Shown in pieces: positions 43,535-51,911 of a stretch of 64,000 nucleotides of DNA. Made by a program: the position numbers and the translations under genes. The stretch spans positions 47,971-111,970 of the forward strand of contig JAVMKI010000051.1 of NCBI GenBank assembly GCA_031732755.1, in the 5' to 3' direction. Below the pieces are notes generated by a model that saw only the letters and a program-made list of their open reading frames with translations, was not told the DNA's origin and searched no databases. How positions within the stretch are numbered: the first letter of the stretch is position 1; every line of letters begins with the position of its first letter. The stretch comes from Contendibacter sp031732755 (lineage in GTDB: Bacteria > Pseudomonadota > Gammaproteobacteria > Competibacterales > Competibacteraceae).

Positions 43535-44560
43535 ATGCGTTTCCAAACGATGACTTCGCCCCATGTTTTGCTCGACACCAGCGTCGGCCAGGTCATGCGC
43601 CGGGTGCTGTACGCCATGTTGCCCGGCGTCGCCGCGCTGGTCTGGTTCTTCGGCTGGGGCGTGTTGGTCAATCTGGTGATCGCCACCGCCGTGGCGCTGG
43701 CCGCCGAGACGGCGATGCTGGCGGCGCGCGGCAAACCGGTAGCGCTGCACCTGGGGGATTGCAGCGCCGTGGTCACGGCCTGGCTGCTGGCCGTCGCGTT
43801 GCCGCCGCTGGCGCCGTGGTGGCTGACCACGATCGGTGTGTTGTCCGCCATCGTGGTCGCCAAGCATCTCTACGGCGGATTGGGTTACAACCCATTCAAT
43901 CCAGCCATGATCGGTTATGTGGTGCTGCTGATCTCGTTCCCGCGCGAGATGAGCACCTGGCCAATCCCGCATGGCGTGGGACAGACGCAGGTCTTGACCC
44001 TGGCGGAAACGCTGCGGGCCATCTTCATGGGCGCGCCGGCGGTGGATGGGTTGACCGGCGCGACCCCGTTGGACATGCTGCGCACCAAAATGGGTCTAGG
44101 CTTGAGCGTGGCGGAGATTCGCAACAGCCCGATATTCGGGTTCGTGTCCGGCCACGGTTGGGAATGGGCGGCGCTGGGTTTCCTGCTCGGCGGGTTGTGG
44201 CTGATTTACACGCGCGTCGTCGACTGGCGAATCCCCGTTGGAGTGCTCGGCGGGCTGGCGATGATCTCGACGGTGTTTTATCTGACCAATCCCCAGAAAT
44301 ACGCGCCGCCCTGGTTCCATTTGTGGAGCGGCGCGGCGATTTTCGGCGCGTTCTTCATCGCCACCGACCCGGTGACGGCCAGCGCCACGCCGCGCGGTCG
44401 GCTGATCTACGGAGCCGGCATCGGCGTTCTGGTTTACATCATTCGGGCATTCGGCGGTTATCCCGACGGAGTGGCGTTTTCGGTGCTGCTGATGAACATC
44501 GCCGCCCCCATGATCGATCTTTACACGCAGCCCCGGGTTTTTGGAGCGCGCCGAGGATGA
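43535..44560 (+). CDS. rnfD: Rnf electron transport complex subunit D
   Basis: 341 residues from ATG 43535. Integral membrane subunit with about nine or ten helices. The covalent FMN attachment motif is GLTGATPLD, where the Thr before GAT-type residues carries the flavin by the ApbE-type reaction. GGLGYNPFNPAMIGYV and ATDPVTASATPRGRLIYGAGIG are conserved. It overlaps rnfG by four bases. Confidence 0.96.
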   Translation: MRFQTMTSPHVLLDTSVGQVMRRVLYAMLPGVAALVWFFGWGVLVNLVIATAVALAAETAMLAARGKPVALHLGDCSAVVTAWLLAVALPPLAPWWLTTIGVLSAIVVAKHLYGGLGYNPFNPAMIGYVVLLISFPREMSTWPIPHGVGQTQVLTLAETLRAIFMGAPAVDGLTGATPLDMLRTKMGLGLSVAEIRNSPIFGFVSGHGWEWAALGFLLGGLWLIYTRVVDWRIPVGVLGGLAMISTVFYLTNPQKYAPPWFHLWSGAAIFGAFFIATDPVTASATPRGRLIYGAGIGVLVYIIRAFGGYPDGVAFSVLLMNIAAPMIDLYTQPRVFGARRG

Positions 44561-45204
44561 ACACCACCGCGCGCAGCATGGGTGTCGCCGCCCTGATTCT
44601 GGCCGGCTTCGCCGTGGTGGGCACCGGGCTGGTCGCCGTAACCTATACGAGCACCAAGGACATCATCGCCGAGGCGCAACGCCAGACGCTGGAAGCGAAT
44701 CTGAACCAGCTGGTGCCGGCGAACCGCTACGACAACCGCGTGACCGAGGATACGATTGCCGTGACCGCGCCGGAATGGCTGGGCACCGATCAACCGGTCA
44801 CGGTCTATCGAGCGCGCAAGAATGGTCAACCGGTGGCGCTATTCGCCACGCCCTACGCGCCAGACGGTTATAGTGGGCCGATTCAACTGCTGATCGGCGT
44901 GTATGCCGACGGGACGTTGGCCGGCGCGCGGGTGCTGGCGCACAAGGAAACGCCAGGGCTGGGCGACGGCATCGAGGAAAGGCGTTCGCCGTGGATTTTA
45001 GCCTTCGCTGGCAAATCGCTGGGGAATCCCGCACCGGAACGCTGGAAGGTCAGGAAGGATGGCGGCGTGTTCGATCAATTCACCGGCGCGACCATCACCC
45101 CACGCGCCGTGGTCAAGGCCACTCGCAAGTTCCTGGAATACGTCCAGGCGCATCAGGCCCAGTTGTTCGCCCCGGCGGCGACCGCAAAGGAGCAAAAATC
45201 ATGA
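44557..45204 (+). CDS. rnfG: Rnf electron transport complex subunit G
   Basis: 215 residues. A single N-terminal helix (GVAALILAGFAVVGTGLVAVTY) anchors a periplasmic FMN-binding domain. The covalent flavin site is FDQFTGATITPRAVV, matching the S/TGAT motif. HKETPGLGDGIE is also conserved. Start and stop both overlap neighbouring genes by four bases. Confidence 0.96.
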   Translation: MNTTARSMGVAALILAGFAVVGTGLVAVTYTSTKDIIAEAQRQTLEANLNQLVPANRYDNRVTEDTIAVTAPEWLGTDQPVTVYRARKNGQPVALFATPYAPDGYSGPIQLLIGVYADGTLAGARVLAHKETPGLGDGIEERRSPWILAFAGKSLGNPAPERWKVRKDGGVFDQFTGATITPRAVVKATRKFLEYVQAHQAQLFAPAATAKEQKS

Positions 45205-45890
45205 GCGAGACCGGCTATCTGAAAATCCTCAAGGATGGCGTGTGGACCCAGAACACCGGCCTTGCGGCTCTATTGGGGCTGTGTCCACTGCTGGCCACCT
45301 CGAATTCGGTGGTCAACGGCCTGGGATTGGGTCTGGCCACGACGCTGGTGTTGCTGATGTGCAATGTCGCGGTTTCGCTGATCCGGCCCCTGGTGCGGCC
45401 AGAAGTGCGCATTCCCGTCTTTGTCCTGGTGATCGCCTGCGCGGTGACTGCCGTGGAACTGGCGATGCACGCTTTCTTGCCAGGGCTTTACACCGTGCTG
45501 GGCATTTTCATTCCGTTAATTGTGACCAATTGCTGCGTGATCGGCCGGGCCGAAGCATTCGCGTTCAAGAACGGCGTGGTGAGATCGGCGGTGGATGGCA
45601 TCGCCACCGGGCTAGGCTTCCTGCTGGCGTTGGTATTGCTGGGGGCGATTCGGGAAATCCTGGGGCAAGGAACGCTGCTCGGTCAGGCTGAGTTGCTGTT
45701 CGGCGAGTCCGGCAAGCATTTGACCCTGCGCCTTGTCGAGGACTATCGCGGCTTTTTGCTGGCGATTCTGCCGCCCGGAGCGTTCATCGGGTTGGGCTGC
45801 CTGATCGCCATCAAGAACGTGCTTGACGCCCGCGCCCGCCGCCGCGCGGCGACACGGACAGCGACCACCTTACAGGAGGTAGGAATTTAA
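45201..45890 (+). CDS. rnfE: Rnf electron transport complex subunit E
   Basis: 229 residues. Homologous to RnfA; six helices with the Cys-bearing half-sites LLGLCPLLATS and IPLIVTNCCVIGRAEAFA. It completes the rnfABCDGE order of gammaproteobacteria. No nth gene follows, unlike in E. coli. Rnf is a known source of low-potential electrons for nitrogenase in several diazotrophs, which fits the nearby vnf locus. Confidence 0.96.
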   Translation: MSETGYLKILKDGVWTQNTGLAALLGLCPLLATSNSVVNGLGLGLATTLVLLMCNVAVSLIRPLVRPEVRIPVFVLVIACAVTAVELAMHAFLPGLYTVLGIFIPLIVTNCCVIGRAEAFAFKNGVVRSAVDGIATGLGFLLALVLLGAIREILGQGTLLGQAELLFGESGKHLTLRLVEDYRGFLLAILPPGAFIGLGCLIAIKNVLDARARRRAATRTATTLQEVGI

Positions 45891-46235
45891 AATTTGGGTT
45901 GTGAAAATCCACCTTCTCCCATTCCGTGGGATAATTCAGGTCGGCAACATCATCCGCCCGAACCTTTCCTTTCTAAAACCATATGTTATGCGGGAAATCC
46001 TGCATAAAATCATAATATATGGTTGTTATGGTATGTCTCCGCCGTAATCCTATGAGGTAAACCTCCAATTCCGCTGGGGGGGCTATCTCAATGTATTCAC
46101 TCAATCATATACCGTGTGGCGAAACTATAATCTCCTTAATCCAGGGCAATCCAGGGATTGCCCGGACAGTGGAAGCCGATCGTTCAGATGCGCGCCTTCC
46201 GCCTCCTTATTAACCCTTTGTCCTGAGGAGTCGCC
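45891..46235. other. 345-bp intergenic region after rnfE
   Basis: No gene seen. An AT-rich dyad around 45980-46025 (CCATATGTTATGCGGG with ATCCTGCATAAAATCATAAT) may be a hairpin or operator. At 46057-46086 GGTAAACCTCCAATTCCGCTGGGGGG resembles in layout the hairpin of the IS200-type remnant at 31541, possibly another left-end scar. The final 100 bp lead into the next gene. Confidence 0.4.
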
Positions 46236-47147
46236 ATGCTGTCCAAGTTCAGTATTCAGATTAAATATTCCTTTGTTTTCTTCATTACCCTGGCACTGAT
46301 CGTTGCTGGCCTGTTTATCGGCACTTACGACATGAAGCAACGTCAGTTACGCAACGAAGCCATGGCCGTGGCCGAGCAGGTGGTCGCCTTTCGCGCTTGG
46401 GTAGCTGGTACCGGCGTCGTCTGGGTGGATCATCTGGCGCCGGAATTCCGCGGTTTCCTCGGTAAGCGAATTGCCACTGGTCCCAACGCGAGCACCCTTG
46501 AGTTTTACTCCAAGAATCCAGCGCTAGCGACCCGCGAGCTGTCAGAATTAGCCAACAAAACCGCAACCCGCGCCACCTTCCGCGTCACCAGCGACGAATA
46601 CCGCAATGAAGCGAACAAGCCGGATGGGTTCGAGAATGCTTCCATTCAAGTCTTCAAAAGCGACAAGGACCGCCAATACAACGATGCGGTCGAAGGCCAT
46701 TTTTACCGCTACAGCCAACCGATTTTCGTGCAGCAGTCCTGCCTGAAGTGCCACGGCGACCCCAAGGACGCGCCGCCGGAAGTCATCGAAAAGTATGGCG
46801 ACAAGAAAGCATTCGGTTACAAGGTCGGCGACGTGCGCGGCATCATCAGCGTCAAATTGCCCGACCTGACCGTAGCCGACATGCTGCTGAACCTGTTCAA
46901 TCCCTACACCATGGGACTGATCATGCTCGCTTTCCTGCTGAACTTCTTCTACGCCCAGCAGGCGATCATCGCGCGTCTGAAGCGGCTGGCGAACACCACT
47001 GAACGTCTCGCCAATGGTGAGCTGGATCTGCCGCTTGAGGTTAAGCCAGGCAGCCGCGACGAGGTGGATTACGTGACGCACGCCGTTGACCTGTTGCGCA
47101 ACAGCGTCGTGGTTGCCATGCGGCGACTTCAGAAGAATCTATCGTGA
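46236..47147 (+). CDS. Membrane Tll0287-like heme sensor protein with HAMP domain
   Basis: 303 residues. An N-terminal helix (YSFVFFITLALIVAGLFIGTY) is followed by a periplasmic domain that matches the Tll0287/DUF3365 type, containing one c-type heme motif CLKCHGDP near residue 170 and an upstream segment KNPALATRELSELANK. A second helix (NPYTMGLIMLAFLLNFFY) and a HAMP linker (RLKRLANTTERLANGELDLPLEVKPGSRDEVDYVTHAVDLLRNSV) end the protein. It has no output domain of its own, so it probably signals by contact with a partner. Redox or gas sensing is likely, inferred from the heme. Confidence 0.82.
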   Translation: MLSKFSIQIKYSFVFFITLALIVAGLFIGTYDMKQRQLRNEAMAVAEQVVAFRAWVAGTGVVWVDHLAPEFRGFLGKRIATGPNASTLEFYSKNPALATRELSELANKTATRATFRVTSDEYRNEANKPDGFENASIQVFKSDKDRQYNDAVEGHFYRYSQPIFVQQSCLKCHGDPKDAPPEVIEKYGDKKAFGYKVGDVRGIISVKLPDLTVADMLLNLFNPYTMGLIMLAFLLNFFYAQQAIIARLKRLANTTERLANGELDLPLEVKPGSRDEVDYVTHAVDLLRNSVVVAMRRLQKNLS

Positions 47148-47216
47148 TCCAGCGCCGGGGCGGATGGGAATGAATACTCTCCATGTCGCCTCGGCCCACC
47201 TTAGCGAGCTGCCGCC

Positions 47217-47741
47217 ATGCCCCAAGAGACTTTGTCGCTTCCAGCCATCGTCGCCTATGTGCGGAAGTTGTGCCAGGAAAAACGCACGGGCACCCTATTC
47301 ATCATGAGTAGCAATCACTTGCTTGGACAAATCAGCATCCAGAGCGGTGAGATCGTCTTTTTGTTTTCCCAGGGGAAACGCGATCTCAACGCGCTGCCAT
47401 TGCTGGCCCATATCAAGAGCGGCAACATCACCTTTACCGAAGGAACGGTACTCATCAAGACACCGTTGCCCGCCACCGAAGATATTCTGGAATATCTCTC
47501 CAATACCACGTTGGTAAACAACGGCGAAGTGCTCTCCATGCGGCCGCTGTCATCCACCGCCAAGACCGTCCTGGAACAGACCCTCAAGGAATTCATTGGC
47601 CCCATCGCCAGCATTATTTGCGCCGATCTTTTTCGCACCACCGCCACTCTGGACGCCGCCATCGAAGCGCTGGCCGAAGAAATTCCCACGCCAACGGCGG
47701 CGGCTCAGTTTCGGGAACGGGCGCATAAGCAATTGGGTTAA
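47217..47741 (+). CDS. DUF4388-like (PATAN-type) protein
   Basis: 174 residues. SLPAIVAYVRKLCQEKRTGTLFI, LGQISIQSGEIVFLFSQGKR and GNITFTEG are typical of the small beta-rich DUF4388/PATAN module seen in bacterial signalling and motility proteins. The C-terminal half is helical (TAKTVLEQTLKEFIGPIASIICADLF). It lies 69 bp after the heme sensor-like gene on the same strand, so the two may act as a pair. Confidence 0.65.
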   Translation: MPQETLSLPAIVAYVRKLCQEKRTGTLFIMSSNHLLGQISIQSGEIVFLFSQGKRDLNALPLLAHIKSGNITFTEGTVLIKTPLPATEDILEYLSNTTLVNNGEVLSMRPLSSTAKTVLEQTLKEFIGPIASIICADLFRTTATLDAAIEALAEEIPTPTAAAQFRERAHKQLG

Positions 47742-48054
47742 TCACCAACTCAGCATAGTGACTTGGACGCTCAAGGAAACCAAAAATAATCTTTTCGGAT
47801 TCTGGCGGAAGACATCTCCTGCATTTTAGTTCCGTGAGGAAAAGGGTAGTCATTGAGCGATTCAGCGCTCGATGAAATTACAGCGATGATCATTAAAGTC
47901 AATGCCTGTGGGCAAATCCGTGCTCACGGGCGTCAATTTCCCGTTTGCCAGCCAAGACGCTTTCAAACTCCCAATCTTCGGAAATCAACTTCTGGAAAGA
48001 GCATCGGCGCTGGCTTAGCGGGTTGAGTGATTCCGCCTGGGGAGGATAGACACG
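47742..48054. other. 313-bp intergenic region before speD
   Basis: No gene seen. A stem-loop CATTGAGCG-N6-CGCTCGATG lies at about 47852-47875, with one G-T pair, and may end the upstream two-gene unit, though no T-run follows. The rest probably holds the speD promoter. Confidence 0.4.
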
Positions 48055-48864
48055 GTGTCTCTAAGACCCATCAAAGTGCGGTTGCAGGGGTTCAATAATC
48101 TTACCAAGACGCTCAGCTTCAATCTCTACGATATCTGCTACGCCGCAACGCCCACTCAGCGGGAGCGTTACCTTGCCTATATCGATGAGACGTACAACAC
48201 CGAGCGGCTGACGCAGGTTCTGACCACTGTTGCCAAGATCATCGGCGCCAACGTTCTCCATATCGCTTGCCAGGATTACGAACCGAATGGAGCCAGCGCC
48301 ACCCTGCTGATTTCCGAGGAGCCGGTTGCCTCCGACCGCTTGTCCAACGCCGAATCGCCTGGCCCATTACCAGAAGCGGTGGTTTGTCATCTGGACAAGA
48401 GCCATATCACCGTGCATACCTATCCGGAAAGTCATCCCGACCATGGCATCAACACCTTTCGGGCCGACATTGACGTTTCGACCTGCGGCCGCATTTCCCC
48501 CCTCAAGGCGCTGAACTATCTGATTCATCGCTTTGAGTCGGACATCGTCATCGTGGATTACCGGGTGCGCGGCTTTACCCGGGACATAACCGGTAAAAAG
48601 CATTTCATCGACCACTCGATTAATTCCATCCAGAATTTTCTCTCCAAGGACACCGGCGACCGCTATCAGATGCTCGATGTCAACGTCCCTCAAGAGCATA
48701 TCTTTCATACCAAGATGGTTTTGAAGGATTTGGAGCTTATTCATTATCTGTTCGAGGCAGACTCGGAGGAAATAGCGCCTCACGAACAAGCGGAGATCAA
48801 GCGGCGGGTACGGCGGGAGATGACCGAGATCTTCCACGGCGAAACCGCGCGCCGAGATCGATAG
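48055..48864 (+). CDS. speD: S-adenosylmethionine decarboxylase proenzyme (E. coli class)
   Basis: 269 residues from GTG 48055. Makes decarboxylated SAM for spermidine synthesis. The proenzyme cleaves itself at the Ser of HLDKSHITVHTYPESHP, creating the pyruvoyl cofactor. FNLYDICYAATPTQRERYLAYID, CGRISPLKALNYLIHRFESDIV and DVNVPQEHIFHTKM match the long gammaproteobacterial class. speE is not adjacent. Confidence 0.96.
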   Translation: MSLRPIKVRLQGFNNLTKTLSFNLYDICYAATPTQRERYLAYIDETYNTERLTQVLTTVAKIIGANVLHIACQDYEPNGASATLLISEEPVASDRLSNAESPGPLPEAVVCHLDKSHITVHTYPESHPDHGINTFRADIDVSTCGRISPLKALNYLIHRFESDIVIVDYRVRGFTRDITGKKHFIDHSINSIQNFLSKDTGDRYQMLDVNVPQEHIFHTKMVLKDLELIHYLFEADSEEIAPHEQAEIKRRVRREMTEIFHGETARRDR

Positions 48865-48898
48865 GGGTTACGCTGCCCGGTGGTGGAGCATACGGTCG

Positions 48899-49543
48899 TC
48901 AGATCCAGTAAGTCGTTTGGGTCATCAATTTCGATGCCCCCTTCATCAACACACGCACCGGGAACGGCAAGCGCGCGGCGCCCGCCGCCAGCGCGGCGGC
49001 GGCATGGCGAGCTTCATCTTCCCGCATCTGTTCCAAAACCGCCCGGCTTGGTTGGTCGGTAGCCGGCAGACGCTCCAGATGGGCATTCAGATGCTCGACC
49101 ACCTGTTGCTCGGTCTCGGCGACGAAACCCAGGCTCCAACGATCCCCAGCCGCGCCGGCCAGTGCGCCGATGGCGAAGGCGCCTGCGTAAAACAGTGGAT
49201 TGAATACGCTGGAGCGGCTGTCCAGTTCCCGAAGACGCGCCTCGCACCAGGCTAGATGATCGCTTTCCTCGGCGGTGGCTCGTTCCAGTCGGTCCCGCAC
49301 CGTAGTCAGTCGCGCCGTTAACGCCTGGCCCCGATACAGCGCCTGAGCGCACACTTCGCCCGTATGGTTGACCCGCATCAACCGTCCCGCCAACCACCGT
49401 TCCCTCGGCGGTAACTCGACCGGTGGCGCGGCGGTGGCGGGGTTGAGTCGGCTGGTGGTCGCTGGCTGACCGAACAGGGTGCGAATCGCCTGATCCAAAT
49501 TGATCAACAGATCGTCAACGAGGGTATAGTTACGAGTGGTCAT
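48899..49543 (-). CDS. coq7: 3-demethoxyubiquinol 3-hydroxylase (Coq7)
   Basis: 214 residues. A di-iron hydroxylase that adds the C6 hydroxyl in ubiquinone synthesis. Ligand segments are MRVNHTGEVCAQALYRGQ, EESDHLAWCEARL, ETEQQVVEHLNAHLERL and MREDEARHAAAA, which provide the EXXH pairs. The gene is divergent from the ferredoxin-like gene with a 37-bp gap. Presence of aerobic ubiquinone synthesis fits a respiratory proteobacterium. Confidence 0.95.
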   Translation of the reverse strand: MTTRNYTLVDDLLINLDQAIRTLFGQPATTSRLNPATAAPPVELPPRERWLAGRLMRVNHTGEVCAQALYRGQALTARLTTVRDRLERATAEESDHLAWCEARLRELDSRSSVFNPLFYAGAFAIGALAGAAGDRWSLGFVAETEQQVVEHLNAHLERLPATDQPSRAVLEQMREDEARHAAAALAAGAARLPFPVRVLMKGASKLMTQTTYWI

Positions 49544-49580
49544 CAGCGAACGTCCAAAACCGGGATGATGAGGAGTAGAA

Positions 49581-49889
49581 GTGTCCTATTATCGCTATCA
49601 TGTCTTTTTTTGCACCAACCTGCGGCCCGACGGCTCGCCGTGTTGTCAGCAATGCGGTGCCCAGGAGGCCCGCGATTACGTCAAACAACAGGTCAAGCAA
49701 TTGGGACCGGCTATCCCACATAAGGTGCGAATCAATACGGCGGGTTGCCTGGATCGCTGCGCCGAGGGACCGGTCATCGTGATCTACCCCGAAGAGACCT
49801 GGTATACCTACGTGGACCATGCCGATTTGGATGAGATCATCAGTGAGCACTTGGTCAACGGCCGTCCAGTGGAGCGCCTTCGTATCTAG
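49581..49889 (+). CDS. Thioredoxin-like [2Fe-2S] ferredoxin
   Basis: 102 residues. RYHVFFCTNLRPDGSPCCQQCG and INTAGCLDRCAEGPVIVIYPEETWYTYV carry the four cysteines of the thioredoxin-fold [2Fe-2S] ferredoxins (C-X10-12-C and C-X3-C). It is a small electron carrier of unknown partner; homologues occur beside coq7 in other gammaproteobacteria, so its closeness to the vnf genes may be accidental. It is not the 2[4Fe-4S] VnfF type. Confidence 0.9.
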   Translation: MSYYRYHVFFCTNLRPDGSPCCQQCGAQEARDYVKQQVKQLGPAIPHKVRINTAGCLDRCAEGPVIVIYPEETWYTYVDHADLDEIISEHLVNGRPVERLRI

Positions 49890-49917
49890 CGTTTCAACCA
49901 GACTAGGGCGTGGCCTC

Positions 49918-50475
49918 TTAATCGATTGAGGTAATCAGCCGATACCGTCCCGCCAGCGCCGGTATTCCTTCCTCTCCGCTCCAGCTTTCTTCCGCCATGC
50001 GGTCGAAACGATTTTCGTCGCGTTGCTTGGCACGAGCCCGATCCACCCAGGACAAGCCGCCTTGCGCCAGCGCGAAACTCACCTCGTTGAGCAAATCGAC
50101 AATATCGTGCCCGGTATCGACGATCACTGGTTGAATGCCGAGCGCCATCAGCCGCTTGATGGACGACGTACCGATGGACGCGGCGTAGACGGCGGCGCAT
50201 TTCTTCACGAAATCCAGCTTGGCCAGCACCTTGTCTTCGGGTGGATGATCCAGTTCGCCGGGCTTGGCCGCCATCTCTTCGCCTGGAATGATGATCTGCC
50301 CTTCCGGCAGCGCCTTGTCCTTGTTTTCGCCTTTCATCGTTGCGTATTCGAACTGGCCGATTTGGATCAACTCGGCATAGCCGGGCGAAACGTCGTACAC
50401 CACGAGGCGCTCGGCCGCGCCAAAATGTATATCGACATGCACGTCGTCTCGCGACGCGAACGCAACCTTGATCAT
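49918..50475 (-). CDS. vnfX: FeV-cofactor carrier protein, NifX family (VnfX)
   Basis: 185 residues. A NifX/NafY-type domain begins IKVAFASRDDVHVDIHFGAAERLVVYDVSP, and the middle KKCAAVYAASIGTSSIKRLMALGIQPVIVDTG is conserved. NifX-type proteins hold cofactor precursors during transfer between NifB, the EN scaffold and the catalytic protein. It overlaps vnfN by four bases, as in the Azotobacter vnfENX order. Final gene of the minus-strand vnf arm, converging on the ferredoxin gene. Confidence 0.9.
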   Translation of the reverse strand: MIKVAFASRDDVHVDIHFGAAERLVVYDVSPGYAELIQIGQFEYATMKGENKDKALPEGQIIIPGEEMAAKPGELDHPPEDKVLAKLDFVKKCAAVYAASIGTSSIKRLMALGIQPVIVDTGHDIVDLLNEVSFALAQGGLSWVDRARAKQRDENRFDRMAEESWSGEEGIPALAGRYRLITSID

Positions 50476-51899
50476 GATTCGAGACGCTCCTCGGGAAAAA
50501 GTCGGATGAGCGGTTGGGGCGACACCTCAACCGGTCGCGGCGATGCGTCGGCGAACTGGCGCAGTTTCGAACGATAAGGCCGCTTCGCCGGGCGCGACAG
50601 AGTCAAGGCGTTGACCAGATCGAACAGCAATTGCCGGGTACCGCGATAGCCGACCCATTGGCGCGCTTGGGCACCAGCCAGATCGTTAAGCGGATAGCCG
50701 GCCCGTAGCAGGCCGCAGCCGAGGCGGGCGGCGATATCGACACCGTGGGAATTGGTCACGATCAGGTGGGCCTGACGAGCGTAAGCCTGACGCTCCAGAT
50801 CTTCCAAATCCCCGACCATCACCGTTTGCGCCGCAAGCTGGGCCAGCGTGGGCGAGGCGGCGGCTCCGACCGCCGCGATCACTTCGGTCCCTTGCCCGAC
50901 CAGCGTATCGCACAGCATCGCCAGCAGGTCGGGATCGGCCGCCACGGCCACCCGGGCGGCGCCTAGCGCGAACTGGCTATCCACCATGGCGTCGAGCAGT
51001 TGCGCGCGCTGCCGTTCGATGCCGGACGGCACGGCTTTTCCCGCCAAGCGAGCGAGCGTGAAGGTGAAATCGTCGCAAGCCCGCAAACCGGTCAAATGGG
51101 CAAAGCGAAAATCGGGCACGCCGGTGCGCGCCCGCAAGGCGTCGGCGGCGGCATCGAGCGAGTGGCCAATCACCAATGTGGCCACCGACTGGTTCAAGCT
51201 CGCCAGTTGTTCTCGCGTGGTGCCACCGTAAGTCAACGCGGAAAAACCTTCGCCGATCAAATGTCCATCCAGCGAATCGGCCAAGTCGGGCAAGACGACG
51301 GGAACCAGTCCGAACGCTTCCACCCAGGCTTTGATGGCTTCGATATCGCCCGGCGTCAGCATGGACGGTGCCAGCAAGTTCACTTGCGTCGGACGCGCTG
51401 CGGGGCGATGCGGAACGCCCGCTGGCGCCAATTCTTCAATGATGGCGCGCAGGGCGTGCGCATAGCCCGTTTCCAGGCAACCCAACGTGTCGGACGCGCT
51501 CACTGGTACGATGGCGACCCGGCTCCACTCCGGATATCGCGCCCGAAATGCCTTGAGGCTGCGCGGCACGTCGGCGCCCTGGGTTTCCGTCAGACCGGTG
51601 GTGATTAGGCCAATGATCTCCGGCGCGTGCCGGGTGCAGATAGTCTGCAACGCTTGCACGACGTTTTCGTCCGCGCCCATCACCACGGTGGCGACATCCA
51701 TCGCTGTGGTTTGCAAGGCAATCGGCTCGCGGAAATGGCGCATGAAAAATAGCTTGTTGAAGGCGGTGCAGCCGCGCGCGCCGTGTTCCAGCGGCATGGC
51801 GCGCGCCAGTCCCAGAAAAGCCAGCGAAGCGCCGACCGGTTGGCTGACCTTGAGCGGGTTGACCACCAGCGCCTTGGCGCGTTGCACGACATCGGCCAT
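50472..51899 (-). CDS. vnfN: FeV-cofactor scaffold subunit VnfN
   Basis: 475 residues. Paralogue of the nitrogenase beta subunit; with VnfE it forms the scaffold on which the precursor cluster matures. ALVVNPLKVSQPVGASLAFLGL, the cluster-ligand Cys in EHGARGCTAFNKLFFMRHFREP, and LITTGLTETQGADVPRSLKAFRA are diagnostic of NifN-type proteins. The 12 bp between vnfE and vnfN and the four-base overlap with vnfX show one operon. Confidence 0.92.
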   Translation of the reverse strand: MADVVQRAKALVVNPLKVSQPVGASLAFLGLARAMPLEHGARGCTAFNKLFFMRHFREPIALQTTAMDVATVVMGADENVVQALQTICTRHAPEIIGLITTGLTETQGADVPRSLKAFRARYPEWSRVAIVPVSASDTLGCLETGYAHALRAIIEELAPAGVPHRPAARPTQVNLLAPSMLTPGDIEAIKAWVEAFGLVPVVLPDLADSLDGHLIGEGFSALTYGGTTREQLASLNQSVATLVIGHSLDAAADALRARTGVPDFRFAHLTGLRACDDFTFTLARLAGKAVPSGIERQRAQLLDAMVDSQFALGAARVAVAADPDLLAMLCDTLVGQGTEVIAAVGAAASPTLAQLAAQTVMVGDLEDLERQAYARQAHLIVTNSHGVDIAARLGCGLLRAGYPLNDLAGAQARQWVGYRGTRQLLFDLVNALTLSRPAKRPYRSKLRQFADASPRPVEVSPQPLIRLFPEERLES

Positions 51900-51911
51900 G
51901 ACCTCTCTCCT

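Noticed and set aside
49581..49889. VnfF-type ferredoxin
   Set aside because: The cysteine pattern is that of a thioredoxin-like [2Fe-2S] protein linked to coq7, not the 2[4Fe-4S] type of VnfF.
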